A stretch of 64,000 bases of DNA. Origin: DASUPK01 sp963763955 (lineage in GTDB: Bacteria; Actinomycetota; Thermoleophilia; Solirubrobacterales; 70-9). The translations under genes and the position numbers were made by a program. Where the stretch lies: contig CAVXQP010000009.1 of NCBI GenBank assembly GCA_963763955.1, positions 1 to 64,000 on the forward strand, given 5' to 3'. The notes below the pieces were generated by a model. It worked only from the letters and a program-made list of their open reading frames with translations, had not been told where the DNA came from and did no database searches. Positions 49,208 to 57,990 of the stretch are shown here, one piece after another (the first letter of the stretch is position 1; the number at the start of each line of letters is the position of its first letter).

Positions 49208-50584
49208 GTGAGAGGGAACAACCGTTCGGGGCGATACGCTGAAGCGGCTTTGACTCAGGCACCGCTCGAGCAGCAGCGACTGGGAGCTGTGGAGGCCGCC
49301 TTCGCCTCCCTCCCCGAGCGCTACCTGGGCGCAGACCCGGGCTTCAGCGCGAGCTATCGGATCGAGCTCGACGACCTGGGACTGAGCTGGGCGGTCGAGC
49401 TCGACCAGGCGAGGTGCGAAGTGACGGTCTCGCCGAAGAGCGACCCCGACGTCGTGATCGGGACCGACGCTGCCACCTGGCTCGAGCTGCGCGAAGGCCG
49501 GCTCTCGGGCCTGGACGCCTTCCGCTCGCGCCGGCTCTGGGCTCGAGGAAACCTCGACCTCGCCGTCGCCTTCGAGGGGTTCTTCAAGCTCCCGAACGGC
49601 CGCCCGCCGCTGCTCCGCATCCACGAGGTCAGGGCCGGCAAGGCCCGCATCTCGACCCTGACCGCCGGCGACCGGATCGAGAACGTGATCCTGATCCACG
49701 GCCTGGGCAGCAACAAGACGAGCTTCTTCGAGACCATCTCGGCCCTGACTCCGCAGTACACGGTCCACGCGATCGACCTGCCCGGCTTCGGGTCGTCCTC
49801 CAAACCGCTGCGGGCGCCATACGACGCGGCATGGTTCGCCCGCGCCGTGACGCGGTTCATGGACGCCGAGGGGATCCAGCAGGCCCACATCGTCGGCAAC
49901 TCCCTGGGTGGCCGCGTGGCGATCGAGGTCGGCCTGCGCGAGCCCGACCGCGTGCGCAGCCTCAGCCTGCTCTGCCCGTCGATGGCGTGGCGGAAGCGGC
50001 GCCACTTCGTCCCACTCGTGAAGCTGCTGCGGCCCGAGCTGGCCGCGATCCCGCACACCTTCGGCAACGTGCTCGTGCGCCAGCAGTTCTGGAGCATGTT
50101 CTCGCGGCCGGAGCGGATCCACCCATCGGCGGCCGATGTGGCCGTCGAGGAGTTCCTCCGCACCTACGGCTCGGTGAACGCCAGGGTCGCTTTCCACTCG
50201 GCCGCCCGGCACATCTACCTGGAGGAGCCCAAGGGCCCGAACGGCTTCTGGACCCGGTTGCGGCAACTCGAGCCGCCGGCGATGTTCGTCTGGGGCGACG
50301 AGGACCCCCTCGTTCCGCTCGGCTTCTCCCGCGCCGTCCGCGACGCCTTGCCGACGGCGCGCCAGGTGGTGCTCGAGCAGTGCGGGCACGTCCCTCAGGT
50401 GGAGCACCCGGTCGATGCGAACGCGCTGGTCCACGACTTCATCGGTCGCGCGCAGGCCTCAGCGGCCGAGCGCGCCGCGAGGCGGCTCAGCCGGGCCGCC
50501 CGCCGCCTGCAGGTGCGGATCAACGGCAACGGCGGGGTGCACAGCAACGGGACTGACCCCGAGCTCACCGCCGACGCGGCATAG
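49208..50584 (+). CDS. SCP2-like domain fused to an alpha/beta hydrolase
   Basis: From GTG 49,208 the product is 458 residues. Residues about 20-130 look like an SCP2 (sterol-carrier) domain: AFASLPERYLGADPGFSASY, LGLSWAVELDQARCEVTVSP, DPDVVIGTDAATWLELREGR, LWARGNLDLAVAFEGFFKLP. The rest is an alpha/beta hydrolase: VILIHGLGSNKTSFFETISA, the nucleophile in AHIVGNSLGGRVAIEVGLRE (GNSLG), the acid in MFVWGDEDPLVPLGFSRAVR, the His in LEQCGHVPQVEHPVDANALV. SCP2 domains carry lipids, so the enzyme may act on a bound lipid ester or acyl-CoA. TTG 49,250 is an alternative start. Divergent from cysS, followed by an acyltransferase. Confidence 0.85.
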   Translation: MRGNNRSGRYAEAALTQAPLEQQRLGAVEAAFASLPERYLGADPGFSASYRIELDDLGLSWAVELDQARCEVTVSPKSDPDVVIGTDAATWLELREGRLSGLDAFRSRRLWARGNLDLAVAFEGFFKLPNGRPPLLRIHEVRAGKARISTLTAGDRIENVILIHGLGSNKTSFFETISALTPQYTVHAIDLPGFGSSSKPLRAPYDAAWFARAVTRFMDAEGIQQAHIVGNSLGGRVAIEVGLREPDRVRSLSLLCPSMAWRKRRHFVPLVKLLRPELAAIPHTFGNVLVRQQFWSMFSRPERIHPSAADVAVEEFLRTYGSVNARVAFHSAARHIYLEEPKGPNGFWTRLRQLEPPAMFVWGDEDPLVPLGFSRAVRDALPTARQVVLEQCGHVPQVEHPVDANALVHDFIGRAQASAAERAARRLSRAARRLQVRINGNGGVHSNGTDPELTADAA

Positions 50585-50630
50585 TGCCTCCGCTCGAGCG
50601 GCCCGCCGATTCGACCTAGAATCGTTGCCT

Positions 50631-51563
50631 ATGGCAGAGAGCGGCCCAGGGACCGCTGCCCCCGCGAAGGAAGGGCAGAGCGGCAACGGGTCCGACCCGC
50701 GCTCGCGCGCCGGCGGGTTCGGCCGACCCTCCCTCCTGCGCCGTCTCTTCGACGAGATCCAGAGCCGGCTGACGGCCGATCTCGATGACCGGGACCCGGA
50801 CTTCATCCGCGAGAACCTTGCGCTCTCCTGGCTGATCGCAAGCATCTGGTTCCGGGGGGAGGTCCGCGATCTGGAGAAGATCCCGGAGGAGGGCCCGGTG
50901 CTGCTGGTCGGGAACCACTCGGGCGGCACCATCACGCCCGACACGATCGTCTTCACCCTGGCCTTCAACACCTACTTCGGCGTCGAGCGGCCCTTCTACC
51001 AGCTCGCCCACAACCTGGTCCTGACCTCGCCGGTCGGGCCGTACCTGCGGCGCTTCGGCACAGTCGCGGCGTCGCACGAGAACGCGCGCAAGGCGTTGGA
51101 TGCCGGCGCGGCGGTCCTGGTCTATCCGGGCGGCGATTGGGAGGTCAACCGTCCGACCTGGGAGGCGAATCAAATCGACTTCGCGGGTCGGCGCGGCTTC
51201 ATCAAGCTAGCCCTCGACGCCGGCGTGCCGATCGTTCCGGTCGTCTCGGTCGGCGGTCAGGAGACCGCGGTCTTCCTCACCCACGGCGAGCGGCTGGCCA
51301 AGCTGCTGCGACTGGACAAGCTCTTCCGCCTGAAGACCCTGCCGGTCAACCTCTCGCTCCCGTGGATCGTCAACATCGGCGACTTCCTCGGCCACCTGCC
51401 GCTGCCGGCCAAGATCACCGTCCAGGTGATGGACCCGATCGACCTGCGCGAGCGCTACGGGCGCAATCCCGACCGCGACCGGATCTACGAGGACGTCACC
51501 TCGGCGATGCAGGACCAGCTCACCGAGCTAGCCTCCGAGCGGCAGCTGCCCGTGATCGGTTGA
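50631..51563 (+). CDS. Lysophospholipid/glycerol acyltransferase-family protein
   Basis: The 310-residue protein starts with a Gly/Pro-rich head and then FIRENLALSWLIASIWFRGE. The acyltransferase block I is VLLVGNHSGGTITPDTIVFT, where HX4D is replaced by a longer H...D spacing, and block III is AAVLVYPGGDWEVNRPTWEA rather than FPEGTR. These variants are known from the monoacylglycerol/diacylglycerol acyltransferase-like branch. A 46-base gap follows the hydrolase gene. Confidence 0.85.
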   Translation: MAESGPGTAAPAKEGQSGNGSDPRSRAGGFGRPSLLRRLFDEIQSRLTADLDDRDPDFIRENLALSWLIASIWFRGEVRDLEKIPEEGPVLLVGNHSGGTITPDTIVFTLAFNTYFGVERPFYQLAHNLVLTSPVGPYLRRFGTVAASHENARKALDAGAAVLVYPGGDWEVNRPTWEANQIDFAGRRGFIKLALDAGVPIVPVVSVGGQETAVFLTHGERLAKLLRLDKLFRLKTLPVNLSLPWIVNIGDFLGHLPLPAKITVQVMDPIDLRERYGRNPDRDRIYEDVTSAMQDQLTELASERQLPVIG

Positions 51564-51567
51564 TGAC

Positions 51568-52023
51568 ATGAGGATCGAGCAGAAGGTGACGATCGACGCT
51601 CCGCGTCAGCTGGTGTGGGAGTACGTCACCGAGCCCGCGAACTACCTGGTCTTCATGGAGGGCCTGACCAGGTGGGACATCGCCGGGGACCGCCACACCG
51701 GGCTTGGCGCCCGCTACCGCGTGCTGTTCCGCGTCGGCGCGGCCGACGTCGGCGGCCTGATCGAGATCGTCGAGTGGCAGCCCGAGAGCGACATGGCCTG
51801 GAGCTCGGTCACCGGCGTCGACCAGCGCGGGCGCTGGCGGCTTCGCGTGCTCGGCGACGGGCGGACCCGGGTCACCTTCCGCTTCGCCTACGGCGTCGCC
51901 GGCGGCGGCATCACCGGCCTGATCGCGGAGCGGGTCGCGGCCGGCCCGCTGAACCAGCGCTTCCGAGACTCGCTCCAGAACGTGAAGCGAGCGGTCGAGT
52001 CCCAAACGAAGGCGACCGTCTAA
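51568..52023 (+). CDS. SRPBCC (START-like) protein
   Basis: A 151-residue single-domain protein: MRIEQKVTIDAPRQLVWEYV, TEPANYLVFMEGLTRWDIAG, LGARYRVLFRVGAADVGGLI, RTRVTFRFAYGVAGGGITGL. It would bind a hydrophobic ligand in the beta-sheet/helix cavity. Four bases after the acyltransferase, same strand, so part of a probable lipid unit. Its end overlaps that of the convergent coiled-coil gene by 4 bases. Confidence 0.9.
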   Translation: MRIEQKVTIDAPRQLVWEYVTEPANYLVFMEGLTRWDIAGDRHTGLGARYRVLFRVGAADVGGLIEIVEWQPESDMAWSSVTGVDQRGRWRLRVLGDGRTRVTFRFAYGVAGGGITGLIAERVAAGPLNQRFRDSLQNVKRAVESQTKATV

Positions 52024-53147
52024 AAGGTCCGCAGCCTGCGGCCGCCCACGTACCGGGTGCCGGCCGGCTCGGCCGGCACGGGCTCCGGCAGGCGGGCGGG
52101 CTCCGGCGCCTCGGCGGATGAATCCTCGGCCTCATCCGAGACCTCTCCGGTCAGCGCCTCCCCGCGGGCCCGCTCGACCTTCTCCTGAATCTCCCGCTCG
52201 GCGCGGCGGCGTGCCGCCTCGACCCGCTCGTCGGCCTCGCGCTGCAGCTTGACGGCCTCCTGGCTCAGATTGGCCTCGGCCTCTGCGCGCGCCCGCGCCT
52301 CCGCCTCGCGCGCCACCCGGTCGGCGAGCCTCCGAATCCGGTCCTCGGACTCGCGACGGGCATCGTCAGCGGCCTCGCGGACCCTGCGCTCCATCTCTCC
52401 GCGCAGCCGATCCGCCTCCGCCTTCTGCCGCTCGGCCGCCGCCTCGGCCCGCTCCTCGGCCGCGATCGCTCTCTGCTCGGCCTCGTTCAGCCGCGCCGTG
52501 AGCGCCTCGAGGCGGCTCTCGCCCTGCGATGCGCGCTCGCGTGCCTCCTCGATCGCGGCCTCCGCCCGCTTGCGTTGCTGCTCCTTCAGCCCCGCGATTG
52601 CCTGCTGAGCGCGCCGTCGGATCGCGTCGCGTTCCCCCTCCGCCTGGGCCGCCCTGGCTTCGGCCTGCTTCACGGTCTCCTCGCGCTTGGCGAGCTGGCC
52701 CTGGATCCGCTGCTCGGCCGCGGCCGCGTGCTTCTGCAGCCCGGCGGCGGAGCGCTCGACCTTCTGGCGAGCCTCCCGCGCATCGGCCAGAGCCTTCTCG
52801 AGCTCCGTGGACCGCTTCTCCGCCTCGTCGGCGCGCTTCGCCGCTTTCTGAATCGCCGCCCTCGCCCTGGCCATCCCCTCCGCCTCTACGCGCTTGGCAT
52901 GCTCGATGGCCTCCCGAGCCTGTGCGCGCGCGTCATCAGCGCCTGCCACGGCGACGTCCGCCTCGTCACGGGCGCGCGCCTCGCGTTCGCGCAACTCCTT
53001 GATCAGCTCGGTGGCCTTGCTGCGGAAGCGTTCCGTCGCCGCCCGGGCCTGGTCGATCTCGGGCCGGCTCTGATCACCGGCGACCGGAGGTCGGACGTCG
53101 TCACGCTCGGCTTCACCGATCGGCTCGAGGCTCTCAGTGTCGGACAA
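52020..53147 (-). CDS. Long coiled-coil protein, Ala/Glu/Arg-rich
   Basis: Almost all of the 375 residues are predicted coiled coil, e.g. RDEADVAVAGADDARAQARE, AEKRSTELEKALADAREARQ, EERAEAAAERQKAEADRLRG and RARAEAEANLSQEAVKLQRE. A short acidic region and the end RYVGGRRLRTF follow. No globular domain or membrane helix. Possible roles are structural or polar-growth scaffolds as for DivIVA-like proteins, but there is no specific evidence. Composition strongly suggests a real gene, given strict heptad character. Confidence 0.8.
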   Translation of the reverse strand: MSDTESLEPIGEAERDDVRPPVAGDQSRPEIDQARAATERFRSKATELIKELREREARARDEADVAVAGADDARAQAREAIEHAKRVEAEGMARARAAIQKAAKRADEAEKRSTELEKALADAREARQKVERSAAGLQKHAAAAEQRIQGQLAKREETVKQAEARAAQAEGERDAIRRRAQQAIAGLKEQQRKRAEAAIEEARERASQGESRLEALTARLNEAEQRAIAAEERAEAAAERQKAEADRLRGEMERRVREAADDARRESEDRIRRLADRVAREAEARARAEAEANLSQEAVKLQREADERVEAARRRAEREIQEKVERARGEALTGEVSDEAEDSSAEAPEPARLPEPVPAEPAGTRYVGGRRLRTF

Positions 53148-53159
53148 CCGCTAGGCCCT

Positions 53160-54833
53160 TCAGTCGGCGGGTTGGCGCTCGGCGAGTTCGCGCTTCAGGA
53201 CCTTACCCGTCGCATTGCGCGGAAGCTCGTCGACGAAGACGATCTCGCGCGGAACCTTGTAGCGCGCGAGGTTCGCCTTGACATAGTCCTTGAGCTCGTC
53301 CTCGCTGGTGTCGGCGCCGTCCGCCTTGACGACGAAGGCGCGCAGTCGCTGCCCGAACTGCTCGTCGTCGACCCCGATGGCCGCCGCGTCGGCCACCGCA
53401 TCGTGGTCGGCGAGCAGGTCCTCTACCTCCCTCGGGAAGACGTTCTCGCCGCCGGAGACAATCATCTCGTCGTCTCGCCCGTCGATGAAGAGGCGGCCCT
53501 CCTCGTCGAAGTGACCGACGTCGCCCGAGGAGAGCAGATCGCCGAGATGTTCCTTGTCGCCGCCGCCCGTATAGCCCTCGAAGGCGAGCCGGTTGCCGAT
53601 GAAGATCCGTCCGGTCTCCCCCGGCGGGACGTCGTTGCCGTCCTCGTCGACGATCCTGATCACCGTCCCGCGAGGCGGCCGGCCCGCCGTGCCGGGCGCG
53701 GCCCGCATGTCCTCCGGGGTCGCGATCGTCGCCCAGGCGACCTCGGTCGAGCCGTAGAGGTTGTAGAGGTTGTCGCCGAACTCGTCCATCCACCGGGTCG
53801 CAAGATCTCCCGGCAGCGCGGAGCCGCTCGCGGCCGTCACCTCCAGCGCCGAGAGGTCGTAGCGGCGCTTCACCTCGTCCGGGAGGGCGAGGATGCGCTG
53901 CATCATCACCGGGACCACCGCGAGGACCCTTGCCCGGTGCTCGGCTGTGGCCCGCAGCGTGTCCTCCGGGTCGAACTTCGGTCTCAAGACCATCGTCGCC
54001 GCGGTCGGCAGGCTCAGCATGAAGTGCAGGAACCCCCAGGAGTGGAACAGGGGGGCGGCGATCATCGCCGTCTCTCCGTAGCGGCGCGGGATCTTCGAAA
54101 ACAGCGCCGCCAGGGAGCCCAGGCCCTCCGGCTCACTGCGCTGGGCGCCCTTGGGTGTGCCCGTCGTGCCGGAGGTGAGGATGATGTAGCGGCCATGCTC
54201 GGAGGGAGGCTCGAGGTCCTCGCCGTGAGACCTCGAGATCAACTGCTCGAGCGTGGTTTCGTCGGTTCCCTCCTTCTCCTCCCAGCCGACGAAGCGGCGT
54301 ACCGAGCCGGCGGCGCCGGAGAGCAGATCGGTGAACTCCTGGTCGTAGATCAGCGCAGCGGGCTTCTCCCGCTCGAGAACGTCTGCCAGCTGCGGTCCCG
54401 CGAAGGCGGTGTTGAGGTAGAGCGCGACTCCGCCGAGCTTGGCGCAAGCCATCGTCGCCTCGATGAAGTAGCGATGGTTGCGGCACAAGATCGCGACCCC
54501 GTCCCCCATCTCGACGCCCTCGTCGCGCAGTGCTCGCGCCAGCGCGTTCGAGCGCCGGTGCGTCCGCTCCCAGGTGAGGGAGCCGGCCTCGTCGATGATC
54601 GCGACCCGGTCCGGCGCGCTGATCGCATTCGCGGCGGCGCCGAGCGCCGGAGAGGCGCCGAGCCGGAAGTAGCGCTCTGCGATCCTGCCGAGCTTGTCCG
54701 GCCGGATCGGGCGGATCAGGCCGACATCGTTGAACGTCTTGAGCTCGAAGGCGAAGTCGCCAAGTGCCGCCGGCACGCGCGATGCGATTCCCGTGAGCCC
54801 CTCTCTGAGCCGGTCCTCGGCCATCCCGGACAA
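53160..54833 (-). CDS. Fatty-acid/long-chain acyl-CoA synthetase (AMP-binding, FadD-like)
   Basis: The 557-residue ANL enzyme shows the P-loop-like GRYIILTSGTTGTPKGAQRS, NLYGSTEVAWATIATPEDMR, IFIGNRLAFEGYTGGGDKEH, the A8 hinge LFIDGRDDEMIVSGGENVFP and catalytic Lys near the end (DELPRNATGKVLKRELAERQ). The N-terminal part RYFRLGASPALGAAANAISA is typical of FadD-like proteins from actinobacteria. It loads fatty acids onto CoA. It is upstream of the coiled-coil gene with 12 bases between them. Confidence 0.95.
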   Translation of the reverse strand: MSGMAEDRLREGLTGIASRVPAALGDFAFELKTFNDVGLIRPIRPDKLGRIAERYFRLGASPALGAAANAISAPDRVAIIDEAGSLTWERTHRRSNALARALRDEGVEMGDGVAILCRNHRYFIEATMACAKLGGVALYLNTAFAGPQLADVLEREKPAALIYDQEFTDLLSGAAGSVRRFVGWEEKEGTDETTLEQLISRSHGEDLEPPSEHGRYIILTSGTTGTPKGAQRSEPEGLGSLAALFSKIPRRYGETAMIAAPLFHSWGFLHFMLSLPTAATMVLRPKFDPEDTLRATAEHRARVLAVVPVMMQRILALPDEVKRRYDLSALEVTAASGSALPGDLATRWMDEFGDNLYNLYGSTEVAWATIATPEDMRAAPGTAGRPPRGTVIRIVDEDGNDVPPGETGRIFIGNRLAFEGYTGGGDKEHLGDLLSSGDVGHFDEEGRLFIDGRDDEMIVSGGENVFPREVEDLLADHDAVADAAAIGVDDEQFGQRLRAFVVKADGADTSEDELKDYVKANLARYKVPREIVFVDELPRNATGKVLKRELAERQPAD

Positions 54834-54835
54834 GG

Positions 54836-55303
54836 TTATGCCTCCCCGGTATCGACCAGAGCGACGGCGATGCAGGCGATTCCCTCTCCTCTGCCGATCG
54901 CGCCCATCCCCTCATTGGTTGACGCCTTCACGTTCACGGGAGCCGAGAGGACGCCGCTGAGCAGGGAGGAGATCTCCACCTTGCGGAGGCCGAGCTTCGG
55001 CTCCTCGCAGATCAGCGTCACGTCGACGCTTGTGGCCCTCCCGGACATGCGGCCCACCACCACCCGAAGGAGGTCGATCGAGTTGGCATCACGCCATTCC
55101 TCCTCGTCGTCGGGGAAGAGCTCGCCGAGATCGCCGAGGCCGCTGGCGCCGAGCAGCGCGTCGATCACGGCGTGGGTGAGGACGTCCGCATCCGAATGTC
55201 CGGTGAGGCCGCGGTCGTGCTCGATCTCGACCCCGCCGATCACCAGGCGGTTCCCCTCGACCAGCCGGTGGCTGTCGTATCCGATTCCGACCCGCAGCCC
55301 CAT
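54836..55303 (-). CDS. ispF: 2-C-methyl-D-erythritol 2,4-cyclodiphosphate synthase
   Basis: IspF performs the fifth MEP-pathway step. The 155-residue protein has VGIGYDSHRLVEGNRLVIGG (DxH metal site), GLTGHSDADVLTHAVIDALL, GDLGELFPDDEEEWRDANSI and NVKASTNEGMGAIGRGEGIA. Normal length. It is followed by the acyl-CoA synthetase after 2 bases and preceded by the histidinol-phosphatase-like gene with one base shared, so all three are probably cotranscribed. Confidence 0.97.
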   Translation of the reverse strand: MGLRVGIGYDSHRLVEGNRLVIGGVEIEHDRGLTGHSDADVLTHAVIDALLGASGLGDLGELFPDDEEEWRDANSIDLLRVVVGRMSGRATSVDVTLICEEPKLGLRKVEISSLLSGVLSAPVNVKASTNEGMGAIGRGEGIACIAVALVDTGEA

Positions 55304-56175
55304 CAGGTCCTCGCCTCACCCGAGTCTCGTAGCTCGGGAGTGTCCTCGCCGGGTCGCCCGAGCGGCGCGAGCCTGCGCTCGCGGCCCTCGAAGATGCAGA
55401 TCTGGTCCACGCCGAGGGACCTCAGGAACGCGATCGCATCGTCGTAGGCGTATCCGACCTGGTCGGGCGAATGCGCATCCGAGGAGAGGGCGAACTCGGC
55501 ACCGGCCTCCACGCACATCTCGGCGAAGGAGCGCGACGGGTAGATCTCGCCGACGGGCTTTCGCAGTCCCGCGGTCGAGACCTCGACCGCGATGCCGGAC
55601 TCGCCGATGGCCTCCACGAGCGGCTCGTAGTGGAAGCGCGGGTCCCGCTTGGGCGCCGGCCGATCGGCGCCCCAGATCTTCACCAGGTCCGGGTGGGAGA
55701 CGATGTCGTAGAGGCCGGAGCGGGCCAGCTCGGCCTGCCAACGGAAGTAGGTGCTCCAGAGCTCATCGGCGTCTCCGATCGTCTCCCAGACGTCGTAGCG
55801 CTGGTCGTCGAGGGCGCCGTCCGCGCCCAGGTAGTGAACGGAGCCGACGACGTAGTCGAAGTTCCTTTCGAGCAGGTTGGCGATCCGGTCCTCGCTGCCC
55901 GGGACGAAGTCGCATTCGATCCCGAGCCGCAGCGGGCTGGTGCGGACGAACGCACAGTAGGCGTCCAGGTCGTCGCGCGCCTGGCCCTCCCAGTAGGGGT
56001 GCGTCCAGACCTCGAGCGCCTGGGTGAACCGGTAGAGGTGCTCCGAGACGCCGAGCTCGTCGATGCCGTGCTCCTCGGCCGCGGCCAGGTAGCGATCGAC
56101 GTTCTCCTCCGTGAAGTACTCCTCCGCCGCGCCAGTCTCGTCCGGGCGGAGGTGCAGGTGGTAATCGGTGAGCAC
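55303..56175 (-). CDS. HisJ-type (PHP family) histidinol-phosphatase
   Basis: A 290-residue PHP phosphoesterase: MLTDYHLHLRPDETGAAEEY (HxH), HGIDELGVSEHLYRFTQALE, IECDFVPGSEDRIANLLERN, VVGSVHYLGADGALDDQRYD, DIVSHPDLVKIWG and FALSSDAHSPDQVGYAYDDA. These are the metal-binding motifs of HisJ. It would make histidinol in histidine synthesis; without other his genes nearby a different phosphatase role is possible. Confidence 0.85.
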   Translation of the reverse strand: MLTDYHLHLRPDETGAAEEYFTEENVDRYLAAAEEHGIDELGVSEHLYRFTQALEVWTHPYWEGQARDDLDAYCAFVRTSPLRLGIECDFVPGSEDRIANLLERNFDYVVGSVHYLGADGALDDQRYDVWETIGDADELWSTYFRWQAELARSGLYDIVSHPDLVKIWGADRPAPKRDPRFHYEPLVEAIGESGIAVEVSTAGLRKPVGEIYPSRSFAEMCVEAGAEFALSSDAHSPDQVGYAYDDAIAFLRSLGVDQICIFEGRERRLAPLGRPGEDTPELRDSGEART

Positions 56176-56216
56176 GGGACCAACGCTACCCGGGACCGCC
56201 TCTAGAGTCTCGGCCC

Positions 56217-56366
56217 GTGCCCGCCAAGCTCGCCATCGTGCTCGTGGCCTTCGGGGTGGGCGTGGGGTTCGCGGAGCTCTTCGGCGCCAAGAACCTGGGC
56301 ACCGCCCTCGGCGTCGGCCAGCTCACGTTCGTGGTCGCACTCGTCTACGTGCTGATGCGCCGCTAG
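56217..56366 (+). CDS. Very small membrane protein, 49 residues
   Basis: From GTG 56,217 the frame reads VPAKLAIVLVAFGVGVGFAE, then LFGAKNLGTALGVGQLTFVV and ALVYVLMRR-stop at 56,366. Two hydrophobic segments separated by a short loop suggest a membrane hairpin. It sits between the divergent HisJ-type gene and the convergent PHP gene. The strict hydrophobic pattern and clean boundaries favour a real gene. Confidence 0.65.
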   Translation: MPAKLAIVLVAFGVGVGFAELFGAKNLGTALGVGQLTFVVALVYVLMRR

Positions 56367-56373
56367 CCGAAGA

Positions 56374-57444
56374 TCAGGTGGAGTCGGCTCTGGCGCGCAA
56401 GTGCACCTGATTCGACAACAGCCAGAAGCGGCCGTCGACTCTCGCTTCGACCCGGTAGGCACCCGGCTCGGAGATCTCGAGGTCGAGTCGCGCTGCGGGC
56501 TCGCTGTGAATCGCTTCGCCGTCGCGGACCACCTTCACCTCGGCGAGACGTGGTAGGCGCAGACAGAGCATCGAGGGCCCGGCCACGCCCTCCGCGCCCA
56601 TCTCGAGCGTCGAGCCGTCGGCCCGTTCTGCCCAGAAGAGGCAGCCGTCCGCGGGGGCCACGGTCGGGCAATGGAGCCATGCGGCGCCCGCGCGCAGCGC
56701 GCGAATGATCGTCCTGCGGTCCGCCTCCACCTCGCCGGTCAGGGGATGGTCGCAGACCAGTCGGGTCCGCAAGAGATTGAAGGTCCGCCAGTGCGGCACG
56801 GGGGAGCGGACCCGGCCACGAAGCCGGACGCCTCGCTGGTGATCGTCGAGGCCACCAATCGCGGGCACGCGACGGCGGGCTGAGAGCGCGTCCCAGAGCG
56901 CGAGGTGATGCGCCGGTGGACCGGCCGCGACCGCCGCTTCCGGGTTCCGCAGCCATCGCACAGCCTCCGCCGGCGTGCGCCACGCCTCCGCCGCGTCCGT
57001 GAGAACGCTCCACAGCTCGACCCCGTCCAGTCCGCCCTCGTCCTCGAGGGCGCTCCAGCCGTGCGGCAGCACGATCCTTCGCGCGACCGGCGGCACGAGC
57101 ATGTGTGCGCCGCGCGAAAATGGATGGGCGGCGAACCCGACTCCGCCGGCCGCCCGAACCGCGGCGGCGATCTCCGCAGCGGACAGTCGACGATGGGCAA
57201 CCGGCTCCTCGACGCCAAAAGCCAGATAGTGCCCTTGCTTCGGGCTGACCTCGACGCCGACCAGCAGGAAGACTCCGTCGTGATCGCCCTCCCAGCCGTC
57301 GCGGCGGGCGGCGAGGGTGTCGTGGTCCGTCAGGAGCAACGCGTCCACTCCTGCCTCGCGTGCCGCCTCGAGCAGCTCCGGCAGGCTCGCCGTTCCGTCC
57401 GAGTAGGTGCTGTGGACGTGAATGACGCAGGACAGCTCAGGCAT
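56374..57444 (-). CDS. PHP-domain metal-dependent phosphoesterase
   Basis: The 356-residue protein begins with MPELSCVIHVHSTYSDGTAS (HxH), then DALLLTDHDTLAARRDGWEG and GVEVSPKQGHYLAFGVEEPV, VGFAAHPFSRGAHML, and VPAIGGLDDHQRGVRLRGRV, the PHP metal sites. The C-terminal region is an all-beta extension (LEISEPGAYRVEARVDGRFW). Related proteins hydrolyse nucleotide or sugar phosphates; the exact substrate is unknown. Confidence 0.88.
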   Translation of the reverse strand: MPELSCVIHVHSTYSDGTASLPELLEAAREAGVDALLLTDHDTLAARRDGWEGDHDGVFLLVGVEVSPKQGHYLAFGVEEPVAHRRLSAAEIAAAVRAAGGVGFAAHPFSRGAHMLVPPVARRIVLPHGWSALEDEGGLDGVELWSVLTDAAEAWRTPAEAVRWLRNPEAAVAAGPPAHHLALWDALSARRRVPAIGGLDDHQRGVRLRGRVRSPVPHWRTFNLLRTRLVCDHPLTGEVEADRRTIIRALRAGAAWLHCPTVAPADGCLFWAERADGSTLEMGAEGVAGPSMLCLRLPRLAEVKVVRDGEAIHSEPAARLDLEISEPGAYRVEARVDGRFWLLSNQVHLRARADST

Positions 57445-57462
57445 CGCGGCTAACCTGGCCCG

Positions 57463-57990
57463 ATGCGCTCACGGCGTCTGCCCGGCCTGATCGTGGTCAT
57501 CGCTCTCGCCTTTGCCGCAGGGGCACTGTTCCTTCCGCACTCGTCGGCCGAGCTGCGCTCCGTGGTTCTCGAACTGGGTCTCGCGGCCCCGATCGTCGCC
57601 CTCGCAGCCTGGACGCTCCTGACGCCCGCGATGTTCTCGGGCACGCTCCTGGCCGCCGCAAGCGGACTGGCCTTCGGGGCGGCGGGCGGTGTCGCGATCG
57701 CCGTCGGGGGCGCCGTGCTGGGCGGCCTCGCCGCCTTCACGCTGGCTCGGTCGGTCGGTCGCGCTCCGCTTGAGGCACGGATGCTGCGGAGCGGCAGGCT
57801 CGCGAAGCTGCATTTGGTCGTCGAGCAGAAAGGCTTCATCGCGCTCCTTGCGGCACGGCTGATGCCGGGGATGCCGGTCACAGGCCTGCATTACGTCGCC
57901 GGTGTCTCGCCAGTGAGCGCGCGCTCTTCTGCGGCGGCGATAGCGCACCAGAAGTCCTCGAACACGTGCAGCGCGTTGCCCCAGCCCTGA
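57463..57990 (+). pseudogene. TVP38/DedA-type membrane protein, C-terminus lost at a deletion junction
   Basis: Residues 1 to about 155 match the TVP38/TMEM64 family: LIVVIALAFAAGALFLPHSS, TPAMFSGTLLAAASGLAFGA, AFTLARSVGRAPLEARMLRS, EQKGFIALLAARLMPGMPVT followed by GLHYVAGVSPVSARS. After about position 57,942 the sequence abruptly becomes the complement of the next gene (HQKSSNTCSALPQP-stop), and the last membrane helices are missing. The 5' part, the promoter side and codon use look normal. So this is a truncated gene whose end was removed by a deletion or a misjoin. Confidence 0.75.

Noticed and set aside
52575..56027. 1,150-codon plus-strand open frame
   Set aside because: It covers the coiled-coil, acyl-CoA synthetase, ispF and HisJ-type genes on the opposite strand, all with clear motifs. 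Its length only reflects the scarcity of stops in high-GC DNA.
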